A DNA stretch of 64,000 nt from Gulosibacter hominis (GCF_904842695.1 NZ_CAJGWQ010000008.1:42866-106865), one strand, 5' to 3'; shown: positions 8,832 to 19,706, numbered from the stretch's first letter. The notes: a model not told the origin generated them from the letters alone. Program-made: numbers and translations.

Positions 8832-9413
8832 CTACTCGTTAGTCTCCTCAACAGGAGCCTCATTTTCGGTCGCCACCGGGGCGGGGGTTGCAGTCTCGGC
8901 TGCGTCGCTGGGCTGAATCTGGCTGGGGGCGAGAGTCTTGTACTCGTCGAGCACATTCTCGGGGTTGTCAGCGCCAAGCACCGGCACCGTTGCGGTCGCC
9001 TCGCTGCCGGCCGAGCGGAAGGTCACATTGACAGTGTCACCCGAGCGGAACTTGCCGGTTACGATCTGCGCGCCGGCCTCGTCGAAGCCGACCTTGACCA
9101 GGCCCTTGTTTGTTCTGGTCTTTTCGACGGGGATGCTCACGGTTGAGCCGCCGTCGATGGCAACCTCGAGGGTTGCGGGGGTGTCTGACTCGGTAATGAC
9201 GCTGAGCACGAGGTTGGCCTCGTTCACATCTTGAGTGTCGGAGTCGACGATGAGCAGCGCATTGCGAACCTCGAGATCACCAACGGATGCGTGCACGCCG
9301 TCGCTGGCGGCATATTCCATGGTCGTGCGCTGTGGGCTGATGAGGTTGCAGCCGGTGAGCCCCGCCGCGAGGGCGAGGGCCAGTGCGGATGCGGCGACGG
9401 CGCGGAACTTCAC
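8832..9413 (-). CDS. putative lipoprotein with Ig-like fold region
   Basis: The 193-aa protein starts at GTG 9413 after GGAGG and has a signal peptide with lipobox L-T-G-C (Cys22). Residues 45-150 are rich in alternating hydrophobic residues, Thr and Val, as expected of a beta-sandwich, and the C-terminal 40 residues are Pro/Ala/Glu-rich and disordered. Similar lipoproteins are often found between regX3 and carD in related actinobacteria (recollection). Function is unknown; a surface or copper/DUF461-like role cannot be decided from sequence. Confidence 0.72.
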   Translation of the reverse strand: MKFRAVAASALALALAAGLTGCNLISPQRTTMEYAASDGVHASVGDLEVRNALLIVDSDTQDVNEANLVLSVITESDTPATLEVAIDGGSTVSIPVEKTRTNKGLVKVGFDEAGAQIVTGKFRSGDTVNVTFRSAGSEATATVPVLGADNPENVLDEYKTLAPSQIQPSDAAETATPAPVATENEAPVEETNE

Positions 9414-9599
9414 TGCAGGAGCCTCCCGTAGAAATGTGCGAGCGAGCAACACCTTCAACTGCCGCGCTCACGTGGTCAACCTTCAGCGTAGCCGATTGTG
9501 TGACCGATTCGTGTCGTTCGGCTGGGGCGGTTGATTCAGGCGGGGAATACTAGCACCAATTCGTGGTAAAATTGACCACTTAGGAAGGAGACCCTGTCT

Positions 9600-10082
9600 A
9601 TGAATCTTGAGGTCGGAGAGACCGTTGTCTACCCCCACCACGGTGCGGCGACAATCGAAGAAGTCAAGACTCGAGTCATTCGCGGCGAAGAGGTGACCTT
9701 TCTGAAGCTGAACGTTGCCCAGGGCGACCTGACGATTGAGGTCCCCGCCCACAACGTCGAGCTGGTCGGTGTGCGTGATGTGATCGACGACGCTGGTTTG
9801 CAGGAAGTGTACGACGTGCTGCGCGCGCCGCTTACCGAAGAACCCACTAACTGGTCGCGTCGATACAAATCGAACCAAGAAAAGCTCTCATCGGGCGATG
9901 TCATCAAGGTTTCGGAAGTGGTTCGTGACCTTTGGCGTCGCGACCAAGACAAGGGCCTGTCGGCGGGTGAAAAGCGGATGCTCGCGAAGGCTCGCCAGGT
10001 GCTCGTCTCAGAGCTCGCACTGGCACAAGACACCGACGAAGAAGCCGCGAACGAGCACCTCGACAAGGTTCTCGAGTCATAA
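9600..10082 (+). CDS. carD: CarD-family RNA polymerase-binding transcription factor
   Basis: The 160-aa protein has the RNA-polymerase-interacting Tudor-like domain at the N-terminus ([13 protein letters not shown]) and the helical DNA-binding C-terminal domain with a conserved Trp in D-L-W-R-R-D. Family knowledge: CarD binds the RNAP beta subunit and stabilises open promoter complexes, notably at rRNA promoters. It is preceded by AGGAAGGAG and a TAAAAT -10 box, unlike the leaderless genes nearby. The neighbour order carD-ispD-ispF-cysS is typical of actinobacteria. Confidence 0.95.
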   Translation: MNLEVGETVVYPHHGAATIEEVKTRVIRGEEVTFLKLNVAQGDLTIEVPAHNVELVGVRDVIDDAGLQEVYDVLRAPLTEEPTNWSRRYKSNQEKLSSGDVIKVSEVVRDLWRRDQDKGLSAGEKRMLAKARQVLVSELALAQDTDEEAANEHLDKVLES

Positions 10083-10183
10083 TCGCTCGCTGAACCGGCC
10101 GCAGTTTCAATAAGGCACAACCGCTTTGTGAACCCGGCTTCGAGAACTCAGTCTTCGAAAACCAAGTGGACAAACAAGCTGTA

Positions 10184-11386
10184 ATGCAACGACCACCGCG
10201 CACCGGCGTGGTGGTCGTTGCTGCTGGTAGTGGCACGCGCCTGGGGGCGGGGATGCCGAAAGCGTTCGTGCCGCTTGCCGGCGAGCCGATGCTGGTGCAC
10301 ACTCTGCGCGGGCTGCGGCAGCTGCCCGGCCGCATCGCAGTGAGCATCTCGGTGCCCGCTGGCGACACCGCGCTTGCCGAACTGGCACAGCAGCTGGCGG
10401 CCGACGCGTTGGCGCCGCTGGGCGCGCGACTCGAGTCGTTGGCGGTGGTGGATGGTGGTCAAAGCCGCACCGAATCCGTCTCGCTCGCACTCGCGCAACT
10501 GCCCGAATGCGATGTGGTGCTCGTCCACGATGCCGCCCGCGCACTCACCCCCGCGTCCTTGATTGCCGAGGTTGCGGGCGCGGTGCGGGCGACCGGCACC
10601 GGAATCATCCCGGTGCTGCCGGTGTACGACACCGTGAAAGAAGTGTCCGGCGATGGCCGCGTGATCGGCACCCCCGACCGCTCAACCCTGCGCGCAGTGC
10701 AAACCCCGCAGGGGTTCCCCGCGGCAGCGCTGCGCGAAGCGTACCGACTGGCCGACAATCAATCGGCGACCGATGACGCCGGAACGTTTGCGCAGGCAGG
10801 CGGTGAAGTGCAGACCATCGCCGGGTCGCCGCTGGCGTTCAAAGTGACCACGCCGGCCGACCTTGCCCGCGCAGAACAACTGCTCGCGCATCCCGAAACC
10901 GCCAGCGACCCGCTCGCTGCCCTGCGAGTGGGTATTGGTACCGACGCGCACGCCTTCGACACCGATTGCGAGTGCTGGCTTGCCGGGCTGTACTTTCCCA
11001 ACGAGCCAGGGCTTTCCGGTCACTCAGACGGGGATGCGGCGGCGCACGCCATCGTGGATGCGCTGCTTGGCGCTGCCGGGCTCGGCACTATCGGCTCGCG
11101 ATTCGGTACTGCCGATCCTCGATATGCGGGAGCCAGCGGTGAAGTCTTCTTGCGTGGCACGGTCGAACTGCTCGCCGAAGCCGGATGGCGACCGCTCAAT
11201 GCATCCGTACAGGTGGTGTGTCGTCGGCCACGATTTGGCGACCGGATCTTTGAAGCCGGGCGAGTGCTGAGCGAATATATTGGCGCGCCGGTTTCGGTTT
11301 CGGCCACCACCAGCGACGGACTCGGGTTTACCGGACGCACCGAGGGCGTATTCGCTGTGGCCGTAGCCACCATCACGCGCGCATAG
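10184..11386 (+). CDS. ispDF: bifunctional MEP-pathway enzyme IspD-IspF
   Basis: The 400-aa fusion joins IspD (about residues 1-235; nucleotide-binding A-A-G-S-G-T-R-L and K-A-F) to IspF (about 245-395; metal-binding D-A-H and the later H-S-D-G-D, ending T-S-D-G-L-G-F-T-G-R). IspD makes CDP-methylerythritol and IspF makes the cyclic diphosphate in non-mevalonate isoprenoid synthesis. Many actinobacteria have adjacent separate genes, so the fusion is worth noting but known in other lineages. The start is uncertain: ATG 10184 or GTG 10166, neither with a clear ribosome binding site. Confidence 0.93.
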   Translation: MQRPPRTGVVVVAAGSGTRLGAGMPKAFVPLAGEPMLVHTLRGLRQLPGRIAVSISVPAGDTALAELAQQLAADALAPLGARLESLAVVDGGQSRTESVSLALAQLPECDVVLVHDAARALTPASLIAEVAGAVRATGTGIIPVLPVYDTVKEVSGDGRVIGTPDRSTLRAVQTPQGFPAAALREAYRLADNQSATDDAGTFAQAGGEVQTIAGSPLAFKVTTPADLARAEQLLAHPETASDPLAALRVGIGTDAHAFDTDCECWLAGLYFPNEPGLSGHSDGDAAAHAIVDALLGAAGLGTIGSRFGTADPRYAGASGEVFLRGTVELLAEAGWRPLNASVQVVCRRPRFGDRIFEAGRVLSEYIGAPVSVSATTSDGLGFTGRTEGVFAVAVATITRA

Positions 11387-11421
11387 CGCGATTGCTCGCG
11401 CGGGTGCCGGTTGTGCCCAAG

Positions 11422-11427
11422 TAGAAT
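11422..11427 (+). promoter_or_regulatory. -10 box of a probable leaderless cysS promoter
   Basis: TAGAAT ends 7 nt before the GTG at 11435. Confidence 0.5.
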
Positions 11428-11434
11428 CGGCTGC

Positions 11435-12859
11435 GTGATGCAACGCCTATATGACACCCGCCAACAGCAGCTCGTTGACTTCACGCCCCTGAACGAGGGC
11501 GTTGTGACGATGTATGTCTGTGGGCCGACGGTTCAATCAGCCCCGCACGTCGGGCACCTGCGATCGGCGCTGGTGTACGACCAGATCCGGCGCTGGTTTG
11601 AACGCACCGGGCTGCGCGTGGTGCTCGTGCGTAATGTCACCGATATCGATGACAAGACCCTCGCGAACGCCACCGAACACGAACCCTGGTGGGCGCTCGC
11701 GTACCGAGTCGAGGGCGAGTTCAATGCGGCCTATCGTGCCTTGCGGGTGCTCGCACCCACCTACGAGCCGCGGGCAACCGCATCCATCCCAGAAATGCAA
11801 GCAATTATTGCGCGGCTGATTGAGCGCGGTCACGCCTACCCGGCCGAGGACGGCTCGGGAGACGTGTACTTCGACACCGCCAGCTGGGCGCACTACGGTG
11901 AGCTCACTCATCAGCAGGTGGGCGATATGGAAGCCGGTGACGGGCCTGTGCGGGCGAAGCGCTCACCGCAAGACTTCGCCCTGTGGAAGGGGCACAAGCC
12001 GAATGAACCTGAGTCGGCGGCCTGGGAATCGCCCTGGGGCGAGGGTCGGCCGGGCTGGCACATTGAGTGCTCGGCAATGTCGACGAAATACCTCGGCAGT
12101 GAGTTTGACCTGCACGGTGGCGGTCGCGACCTGCGCTTCCCGCACCACGAAAATGAACTCGCCCAATCGCGCGCCGCGGGCGACGCGTTCGCCCGACACT
12201 GGCTGCACAACGGGCTGGTTTCGCTCGGCGGCACCAAGATGTCGAAGTCGGTGGGCAATGTGGTTTCTGCCCGGCAGCTGCTTGATGAGCACCGCCCGAT
12301 CATCGTGCGCTATCTGCTTGGATCGGCCCACTACCGCTCCACAATCGAGCTGTCCGAAGATGCGTATCGCGAAGCTGAGGCCGGGTTCGAGCGCATCGAA
12401 GGGTTTTTGGAACGTGCTGGGCGAGCGGGAGCCGACCTGAGCACCCAGGCGTCCCTTCGCACCAGCGATGTCGCCGTGCCCGAAGCCTTCACCGCGGCGA
12501 TGTTCGATGATTTCGGTGTGCCGCAGGCCGTGGCAGCGATTCACGAGGCTGTCACGGCGGGGAACCAGGCACTCGACGCTGGCAACACCGACGAGGCTGC
12601 GCGGTTGGCGCTGCAGGTGCGGATCATGCTGGATGTGCTCGGCTGCGACCCGTATGCGGAAGAATGGGCGGATGCATCCGAAGACGGCGACACAACTTTC
12701 GCCGCCCTCGACACCCTGGTTCGGGCGCTGCTGGAGCAGCGCGCGCAGTCCCGAGCCGATAAAGACTGGACCACCGCCGACCGGATCCGCGACTCGCTCG
12801 CGGCTGCCGGAATCAACGTGGAAGACACCCCCAACGGGGCACACTGGAGCGTGAGCTGA
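11435..12859 (+). CDS. cysS: cysteinyl-tRNA synthetase
   Basis: The 474-aa class I synthetase has H-V-G-H (the HIGH motif, near residue 36), the zinc-binding Cys in V-C-G-P-T and later E-C-S and H-H-E-N-E, and K-M-S-K-S near 268. It charges tRNA-Cys. The start is GTG 11435 (with ATG next to it) because TAGAAT stands 7 nt upstream. Its stop TGA overlaps the ATG of rlmB (TGATG), so both are cotranslated, a common actinobacterial arrangement. Confidence 0.96.
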   Translation: MMQRLYDTRQQQLVDFTPLNEGVVTMYVCGPTVQSAPHVGHLRSALVYDQIRRWFERTGLRVVLVRNVTDIDDKTLANATEHEPWWALAYRVEGEFNAAYRALRVLAPTYEPRATASIPEMQAIIARLIERGHAYPAEDGSGDVYFDTASWAHYGELTHQQVGDMEAGDGPVRAKRSPQDFALWKGHKPNEPESAAWESPWGEGRPGWHIECSAMSTKYLGSEFDLHGGGRDLRFPHHENELAQSRAAGDAFARHWLHNGLVSLGGTKMSKSVGNVVSARQLLDEHRPIIVRYLLGSAHYRSTIELSEDAYREAEAGFERIEGFLERAGRAGADLSTQASLRTSDVAVPEAFTAAMFDDFGVPQAVAAIHEAVTAGNQALDAGNTDEAARLALQVRIMLDVLGCDPYAEEWADASEDGDTTFAALDTLVRALLEQRAQSRADKDWTTADRIRDSLAAAGINVEDTPNGAHWSVS

Positions 12860-13803
12860 TGAGCAACACTGGCAAAAAAGGCAAGCCCCGCAAAGGCACC
12901 GGCGGTCACGGCCGTAAGGCGCTCGAGGGCCGCGGCCCAACTCCGCGGGCCGAAGACCGCCACTGGGCGAAAGACCGTCGGCGCCGCGCAGCAGCCGAGG
13001 CGAAAGAGCGAGCTAAAGCACGTCCACAGCGTCGTCGCCCCGCCATGCCCGATGGTGCTGAACTCGTGACCGGACGCAACGCGGCGGTCGAAGCGCTGCG
13101 CGCCCAGATCCCGGCAACCACGGTTTATGTGGCCCAGCACATCGAGGTCGATGACCGGATTCGCGAAATTGTGCAGCTGGCTGCCAAACGCAATATCCCA
13201 ATGCTCGAAATCACCCGTCCCGAACTTGACCGGATGGTGCCGTTCGACACCATCCATCAGGGGGTGGCGATTAAGGTGCCCGCCTACGAGTACGCCGACC
13301 CAGTGACCCTGCTACAGGATGCGATTTCGCGCGCCCAAGTGCCGCTATTCGTTGCGCTCGACGGTGTTACTGACCCCCGTAACCTCGGTGCCATTGTGCG
13401 CTCGACCGCAGCGTTCGGTGGCCAGGGTGTGATCGTGCCGCAGCGCCGCTCAGCGGGGATGACCGCTGCAGCCTGGCGCACCTCGGCGGGTGCGGCAGCG
13501 CGGCTTCCAGTGGCGCTCGCGGGCAACCTCAACAACACCATCGCCGATTTCAAACGCGCCGGGGTGTTCGTGATTGGGCTTGACGGCGGGGGAGATGTGC
13601 AGCTGCCGGGGCTCGACCTGGCGACCTCGCCGCTGCTGATCGTTGTTGGTTCGGAGGGGAAGGGGCTTTCCAGGCTCACCGCAGAGCTGTGCGACGCGAT
13701 CGCGTCGATTCCGATCGATTCGGCCACCGAATCGCTGAATGCGGGAATCGCCACCTCGGTTGCACTCTACGAGGTGTCTCGACTGCGCGCCGCTGCCGAG
13801 TAG
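12859..13803 (+). CDS. rlmB: 23S rRNA 2'-O-methyltransferase, RlmB/TrmH (SpoU) family
   Basis: The 314-aa protein begins with a Lys/Arg-rich tail (residues 1-65) usual for actinobacterial copies, then the SpoU substrate-binding domain (about 70-145) and the knotted methyltransferase domain. Knot motifs are visible: D-G-V-T-D-P-R-N-L-G-A-I-V-R-S, V-V-G-S-E-G-K-G-L and S-L-N-A-G-I-A-T-S-V-A-L-Y-E. It is expected to methylate a 23S rRNA ribose (G2251 type in E. coli). It is coupled to cysS by start-stop overlap. Confidence 0.93.
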   Translation: MSNTGKKGKPRKGTGGHGRKALEGRGPTPRAEDRHWAKDRRRRAAAEAKERAKARPQRRRPAMPDGAELVTGRNAAVEALRAQIPATTVYVAQHIEVDDRIREIVQLAAKRNIPMLEITRPELDRMVPFDTIHQGVAIKVPAYEYADPVTLLQDAISRAQVPLFVALDGVTDPRNLGAIVRSTAAFGGQGVIVPQRRSAGMTAAAWRTSAGAAARLPVALAGNLNNTIADFKRAGVFVIGLDGGGDVQLPGLDLATSPLLIVVGSEGKGLSRLTAELCDAIASIPIDSATESLNAGIATSVALYEVSRLRAAAE

Positions 13804-13812
13804 CGAACGCGG

Positions 13813-14901
13813 CTAGCTGGCGAGGGAGACCCGGTCGCCGGTTTCGGCATCAAAAAGATGCACCCGCTCCGGATCTACGCCGATGCGCACGCTCGCACCC
13901 CGTTCGGGGTGGTCGCGGCCGGTGCGACGCACCACCACATCGGTGGGCGCTTCGCCGGAGCCACCCAGCTGCGCCTTGCCATACAGGTAGGCGACGGATC
14001 CGAGCTCTTCAACAATCTCAACCGTGAAATCAATACCGGGCTCGTCGGCGGCGACAATGCGGAAATCTTCCGGTCGCACGCCGGCACGCACCGAACCGTC
14101 AGTGTGACCCGCCGGTAGCGGCACCGATGCATCCCCAAATTTGAGGGCGCCGTTGCGGATCTCAGCGGTCCACACGCTCATCGCGGGCGATCCGATGAAC
14201 CGACCGACGAACTCGTTCGCGGGGTAATCGTAGAGCTCTCGCGGCGTGCCAAGCTGCTGCAACTGGCCGTCATTGAGCACCGCGATGCGGTGGCCCATGG
14301 TCATCGCCTCGGTCTGGTCGTGCGTGACATACACCGTTGTGGTGCCGAGTTCGCGCTGCAGCGAAGTGATCTGGGCGCGAGTCTGCACGCGCAGTTTCGC
14401 ATCCAGGTTTGACAGCGGTTCATCCATCAAAAACACCTGCGGGCGGCGCACGATCGCGCGACCCATCGCCACGCGCTGACGCTGACCACCCGAAAGATCT
14501 GACGGCTGCCGGTCGAGGAGGTCTTCAAGATCAAGCATCTTGGCCACCTCGCGCACGCGCGCCTCAATCTCGGCCTTCGGAGTTTTTCGGGTGCGCAGCC
14601 CAAACCCCATATTGTTCGCCACTGTCATATGCGGGTACAGCGCGTAGTTTTGGAACACCATCGCAATATCGCGATTTTCGGGGGCGGTGTCGGTGACGTT
14701 CTGATCGCCGACAAAAATTTCGCCCCCATCCACTGGGTCGAGACCGGCAAGCATGCGCAGCGTCGTTGACTTACCGCATCCCGACGGGCCAACCAGCACG
14801 AGAAACTCGCCGTCGGCAATCTCTAGATCGAGTGCATCCACGGCATTTTTGCTTGCGCCGGGAAAGCGGCGGGTTACGCCTTTGAACGTCACTGCAGCCA
14901 T
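13813..14901 (-). CDS. sugar ABC transporter ATPase, MsmK/UgpC type
   Basis: The 362-aa ATPase has Walker A G-P-S-G-C-G-K-S-T-T, Q-loop V-F-Q-N-Y-A-L-Y-P-H, signature L-S-G-G-Q-R-Q-R, Walker B V-F-L-M-D-E-P-L-S-N-L-D and a C-terminal TOBE/MalK-like domain (about 240-360). Such ATPases usually energise several carbohydrate importers whose permeases are elsewhere, and none is encoded next to it here. TAGCAT is 8 nt before the ATG. It converges with rlmB with only a 9-bp gap. Confidence 0.92.
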   Translation of the reverse strand: MAAVTFKGVTRRFPGASKNAVDALDLEIADGEFLVLVGPSGCGKSTTLRMLAGLDPVDGGEIFVGDQNVTDTAPENRDIAMVFQNYALYPHMTVANNMGFGLRTRKTPKAEIEARVREVAKMLDLEDLLDRQPSDLSGGQRQRVAMGRAIVRRPQVFLMDEPLSNLDAKLRVQTRAQITSLQRELGTTTVYVTHDQTEAMTMGHRIAVLNDGQLQQLGTPRELYDYPANEFVGRFIGSPAMSVWTAEIRNGALKFGDASVPLPAGHTDGSVRAGVRPEDFRIVAADEPGIDFTVEIVEELGSVAYLYGKAQLGGSGEAPTDVVVRRTGRDHPERGASVRIGVDPERVHLFDAETGDRVSLAS

Positions 14902-14909
14902 AGGGATAC

Positions 14910-14915
14910 ATGCTA
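14910..14915 (-). promoter_or_regulatory. -10 box of the msmK-type gene
   Basis: TAGCAT on the minus strand, 8 nt before the ATG at 14901; probable leaderless promoter. Confidence 0.45.
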
Positions 14916-15021
14916 GCGGCCCCGGCCTGAGCGGCGCCCGCTGTTACATGAGCGCGTAATACAGCGCGTGGTCGACGGCTGGTAACGAAAGCCGCGCAAG
15001 ACGGGCTAATATTGACGAGAT

Positions 15022-15097
15022 GCCCGCTTAGCTCAGTTGGTAGAGCAGCTGTCTTGTAAACAGCAGGTCGCAGGTTCGAGTCCTGTAGCGGGCTCCA
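15022..15097 (+). tRNA. tRNA-Thr (anticodon TGT)
   Basis: A full cloverleaf is readable: acceptor GCCCGCT/AGCGGGC, D arm GCTC-GAGC, anticodon stem GCTGT/ACAGC with loop CTTGTAA (anticodon TGT, codon ACA), T arm CAGGTTCGAGTCCTG, and an encoded CCA at 15095-15097. It stands alone between two minus-strand genes. Confidence 0.97.
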
Positions 15098-15120
15098 AGA
15101 AAAAGTCGAGATCGCGCGGC

Positions 15121-15804
15121 CTAAAAGCGTTCGATTTTGAAAAAACGGCGCAATGCGTCGGCACCGCTGATCTCGATCGGTTCGGTCGGGCGGATGAACG
15201 TCGCCGGCGTCACACACACTTCATGCTCGATGACCCCCACCAGTTCGCCACCATTCCGTTGCACGATTCGGCGAGCACCGACATCGACGTAGCCGGTCTT
15301 TCGGCTGACCGCGGCTGACGCGGCATTCCCTTCGATATAGCCGGAGCGGCACTCGAGTGCATCCAGCTCATCGAAAGCAAGCGTCACCATCATCTGCCGC
15401 ATGCGCGTGCCAATGCCCTGTCCATGCCACTTGGAAGCAAGCCATGATCCCGACTCGATGCTGCGTCGCTGCGGGAAGTCTTCCGCCATCACATCCTGCA
15501 TACCGACGGCTACTCCGCCACGGCGCACAATCAGCGGGAGTTTCCAGTTGTCGGCAGCTACCGTTGCCCGCTGCTGCCACCACCAGCTCAGAGAGTGAGC
15601 GGGTTGTTGGTCAACGACCCCCAGCTGAAACGGCAGCGCGTGCCAGTCTGCAAGAAACGGCATCGGCAAGCTGGCATCGGTGATCCCACTGCGGATGAGC
15701 TCCACAATTTCGGGAATATCGTCGTCGCGCAGTACTCGCATCTCGACATCGCCGCAGCGGATCTGTAGCTGGTACGGCGGGAAGAGATCTTCGAGCGTCA
15801 ACAT
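15121..15804 (-). CDS. GNAT acetyltransferase, RimJ/RimL-like
   Basis: The 227-aa protein carries an acetyl-CoA binding motif in K-W-H-G-Q-G-I-G-T-R-M-R and a downstream strand E-G-N-A-A-S-A-A-V-S-R-K-T-G-Y. The N-terminal half (M-R-V-L-R-D-D-D-I) resembles RimJ/RimL N-acetyltransferases. The substrate is unknown; such proteins often acetylate N-terminal residues of proteins or small amines. ATG 15804 is chosen as the start since upstream in-frame codons lie in sequence of no typical protein character. It ends 24 nt after the tRNA-Thr gene, in the opposite direction. Confidence 0.85.
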   Translation of the reverse strand: MLTLEDLFPPYQLQIRCGDVEMRVLRDDDIPEIVELIRSGITDASLPMPFLADWHALPFQLGVVDQQPAHSLSWWWQQRATVAADNWKLPLIVRRGGVAVGMQDVMAEDFPQRRSIESGSWLASKWHGQGIGTRMRQMMVTLAFDELDALECRSGYIEGNAASAAVSRKTGYVDVGARRIVQRNGGELVGVIEHEVCVTPATFIRPTEPIEISGADALRRFFKIERF

Positions 15805-15970
15805 GTGCCAATTCAAGCATCTGGAAGCGTAGGCACAGTGAGGAACTCGGAAGATTTTGAGGCTTCGAAGCGCCATGCGCCATCGAAGGGGCCAAATCTT
15901 CCGCTGAACTCACGCGCCGGGGACGCGAAAGGCCAGCGAAGGCGGCGTCAAAACGAAGCTAAGCGCGCCG

Positions 15971-16381
15971 CTACTGCGATACCTCGCCATCGGGCACAAA
16001 CCGCAGCGCCACCGAATTCATGCAGTAGCGGTTGCCGGTGGGGGTGCCAAAACCGTCGGGGAACACATGCCCGAGGTGCCCGCCACACTCCGCACAGCGA
16101 ATCTCGACCCGTCGCATCCCGAGCGAATTGTCTTCGTGCTCGGTGACCGCCTCGGGACGCAGCGGTTCCCAAAAACTCGGCCAACCGCAGCCGGCGTCGA
16201 ATTTTGTTTCGGCACGAAACAGCTCATTGCCGCATCCGCGGCACACATAGTGCCCCGCTTCCCAGTGTTCGTTGTATTCACCACTGAAGGGCCGCTCGGT
16301 ACCGGCCTCACGCAACACGTGGTAGGCGCTGGCGTCGAGGATTTCGCGCCACTGTTCGTCGGTGCGTTCGGATGCGTTCAC
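15971..16381 (-). CDS. msrB: peptide methionine-R-sulfoxide reductase MsrB
   Basis: The 136-aa enzyme repairs the R form of methionine sulfoxide in proteins. It has two zinc CxxC motifs (C-R-G-C and C-A-E-C), G-C-G-W-P-S-F-W, G-H-V-F-P-D-G and the catalytic Cys in N-R-Y-C-M-N-S. GTG 16381 is the likely start, giving V-N-A-S-E-R. It is divergent from the DUF3263 gene. Confidence 0.95.
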   Translation of the reverse strand: MNASERTDEQWREILDASAYHVLREAGTERPFSGEYNEHWEAGHYVCRGCGNELFRAETKFDAGCGWPSFWEPLRPEAVTEHEDNSLGMRRVEIRCAECGGHLGHVFPDGFGTPTGNRYCMNSVALRFVPDGEVSQ

Positions 16382-16499
16382 GGCACTCGCTTTCGGCAGG
16401 GGGGAAAATGGATGCTTCGCACGATACCGCGCGGCAATTGATTTGCGCCGGGCGGTGCGGAGTAAACTCAAAAAACATGCTCGCGGAAAGGAGGCGACG

Positions 16500-16751
16500 A
16501 TGGAATTAACCGAGCTGGAACTACAGCTGCTCGCTTTCGAAGAGTCGCATCCGCAGCACACGCGAGCAAAAGAAGACCTGCTTCGGCGAGAGTTCGGGCT
16601 TACATCAGCCCGCTACTACCAGACCTTGAGTACGCTGATTGACACGCCCGCTGCGTTGCGTGCCAACCCGCAGTTGGTGCGCCGCTTGCAGCAACGGCGA
16701 GACGAAATGCGTGCGCGCCGTTTCGGCACCTCGGCACGGTTAGCCCAATAA
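16500..16751 (+). CDS. DUF3263 family protein
   Basis: The 83-aa protein matches the actinobacterial DUF3263 pattern: an N-terminal helix with A-F-E-x-x-H-P, then F-G-L-T-S-A-R-Y-Y-Q-T-L-S-T-L-I, resembling a small helix-turn-helix, and an R-R-R-D-E-M-R-A-R-R-F type tail. A strong ribosome binding site (AAAGGAGG) precedes the ATG. It is followed by the LytR_C gene, its usual neighbour. Function is unknown, possibly DNA-binding. Confidence 0.88.
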   Translation: MELTELELQLLAFEESHPQHTRAKEDLLRREFGLTSARYYQTLSTLIDTPAALRANPQLVRRLQQRRDEMRARRFGTSARLAQ

Positions 16752-16780
16752 TCAGGCAGCCCAGTAAAGGATTCACGAGC

Positions 16781-17356
16781 TTGGCGAACTACCCCAAAGA
16801 TCGATTCGATGAGTTTCCGAAGTCGGTGCAGCGGCGCGGTGCCCACCGTGCCCCGCGCACACGGCTTTCGAAACTTGGCTCGTGGCTGATTGCGCTGGCC
16901 TCGGTGTTGGTGCTGGTGGCGATTGGTGTTGGAGTCATGTGGGCGATCGACCGCCAGGTGCAGTTCACCGCCTCGCTCGGCAGCAATAAAGCGCAGCCCA
17001 CGCAGTCAGCGTCGGCCACCCCCACGCCGACGCCAACTCCGACCGAAACCACTCCTGAACCAGACAAGACGATGCCGGTTACGGTGCTCAACGGTGAGGG
17101 TTCGGGCGGCCTGGCCACCGCGGGTAGCGATTTGCTGACCGCCGATGGCTGGACCATTGCCGATGTGGGTGACGCCGATAGCTACGACAACCCCACCACC
17201 ATGGTCTATGTTGCTTCGGAAGAAGAACTGCCCACCGCAGAGGCCGTTGTTGCGACGCTCGGGTTTGGGGCGGTTGCCGTGAACACCGACTATGCCACGC
17301 CCGGCACCGTGGTGGTTGTGCTCGGGGATGATTCGCTCGGTCTGATCTCGGGCTAG
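16781..17356 (+). CDS. membrane-anchored LytR C-terminal domain protein
   Basis: The 191-aa protein has a basic N-terminus, one membrane span (about residues 34-56), a Pro/Thr/Ser-rich linker (75-95) and a LytR_C (VanJ/LytR_cpsA_psr C-terminal) domain starting [15 protein letters not shown]. The domain would face the cell wall. It lacks the LytR catalytic domain, as usual for this pairing with DUF3263. TTG 16781 is the start with AGTAAAGGA upstream. Confidence 0.82.
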   Translation: MANYPKDRFDEFPKSVQRRGAHRAPRTRLSKLGSWLIALASVLVLVAIGVGVMWAIDRQVQFTASLGSNKAQPTQSASATPTPTPTPTETTPEPDKTMPVTVLNGEGSGGLATAGSDLLTADGWTIADVGDADSYDNPTTMVYVASEEELPTAEAVVATLGFGAVAVNTDYATPGTVVVVLGDDSLGLISG

Positions 17357-17532
17357 TGCTCCCCGGGCAGCTCGATGCGACGCTGCCGAGCGCCCGACGA
17401 GATTCTCTTAACGTTCAACTGGTGCTTGCCGTATGGACACGAGCGGCACACCTGGATGGCATACGTTCGCCCTGTTAGTGCCGCTTGCTGATTGTGCGGT
17501 GGCAAAAAATAGACGACAGGATGGATGGCCCC

Positions 17533-17745
17533 ATGGCAACCGGAACAGTCAAGTGGTTCAACGCCGAGAAGGGCTTCGGATTCATCACCCCTGATGAAAA
17601 AAATGCGCCAGACGTGTTTGTGCACTACAGGTCGATCGAGATGGATGGCTTCCGCACCCTGGATGAGGGACAGCGCGTGGAATTCAACATCGTTGACGGT
17701 CCGAAGGGCCAGCAGGCCGAGGATGTGCGGGTAGCCAGCTCGTAA
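17533..17745 (+). CDS. cspA: cold-shock protein, CspA family
   Basis: The 70-aa protein has the single OB-fold cold-shock domain with RNP1 K-G-F-G-F-I and RNP2-type V-F-V-H-Y (His followed by Tyr where many have F-S). It starts [10 protein letters not shown] and is full length. It is expected to act as an RNA chaperone. It is followed by a rho-independent terminator and is not cotranscribed with groEL. Confidence 0.94.
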   Translation: MATGTVKWFNAEKGFGFITPDEKNAPDVFVHYRSIEMDGFRTLDEGQRVEFNIVDGPKGQQAEDVRVASS

Positions 17746-17771
17746 TTGCGGCGGCTGCGGCGCGGTGTCTG

Positions 17772-17809
17772 AAATCGGGTGGGTGTTTTTGCCTGCCCGA
17801 TTTATTTTT
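17772..17809 (+). terminator. terminator after cspA
   Basis: AAATCGGG (17772-17779) pairs with CCCGATTT (17796-17803), extended by imperfect inner pairs and followed by ATTTTTG. Confidence 0.75.
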
Positions 17810-17914
17810 GCGTTCCCAGCCGCAATGCGTTTGGTCATTACCGGCCCGGAAATATCAGTCTGGATGCGAGGCTGCGGCGCGCTGTTCGCCCTCGGCGCAA
17901 GCTCATGGCTCGGC

Positions 17915-17939
17915 TTGCACTCACAGGTAGCGAGTGCAA
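17915..17939. promoter_or_regulatory. CIRCE element 1 (HrcA operator)
   Basis: TTGCACTC - 9 nt - GAGTGCAA fits the CIRCE consensus (TTAGCACTC-N9-GAGTGCTAA) with perfect inverted arms. Confidence 0.9.
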
Positions 17940-17948
17940 ATATGGACC

Positions 17949-17973
17949 TGGCACTCGGATCTTGTGAGTGCAA
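17949..17973. promoter_or_regulatory. CIRCE element 2 (HrcA operator)
   Basis: TGGCACTC - 9 nt - GAGTGCAA, a second copy starting 34 bp after the first and ending 46 nt before the groEL start. One arm has a mismatch. Confidence 0.85.
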
Positions 17974-18016
17974 ATTGCCAGGACCGAAAGCTTCCGTCCG
18001 GGAAAGGACCCAATAA

Positions 18017-19639
<1,623 letters not shown>

Positions 19640-19658
19640 GCGAGTCTTTGCGGTAGCC

Positions 19659-19706
19659 GCCGCGGGCGGCAGATGGCTTGGTCCCATCTGCCGCCCGCGG
19701 CTTTTT
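19659..19706 (+). terminator. terminator after groEL
   Basis: An 18-bp stem (19659-19676 with 19684-19701) is followed by TTTTT. Confidence 0.92.
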
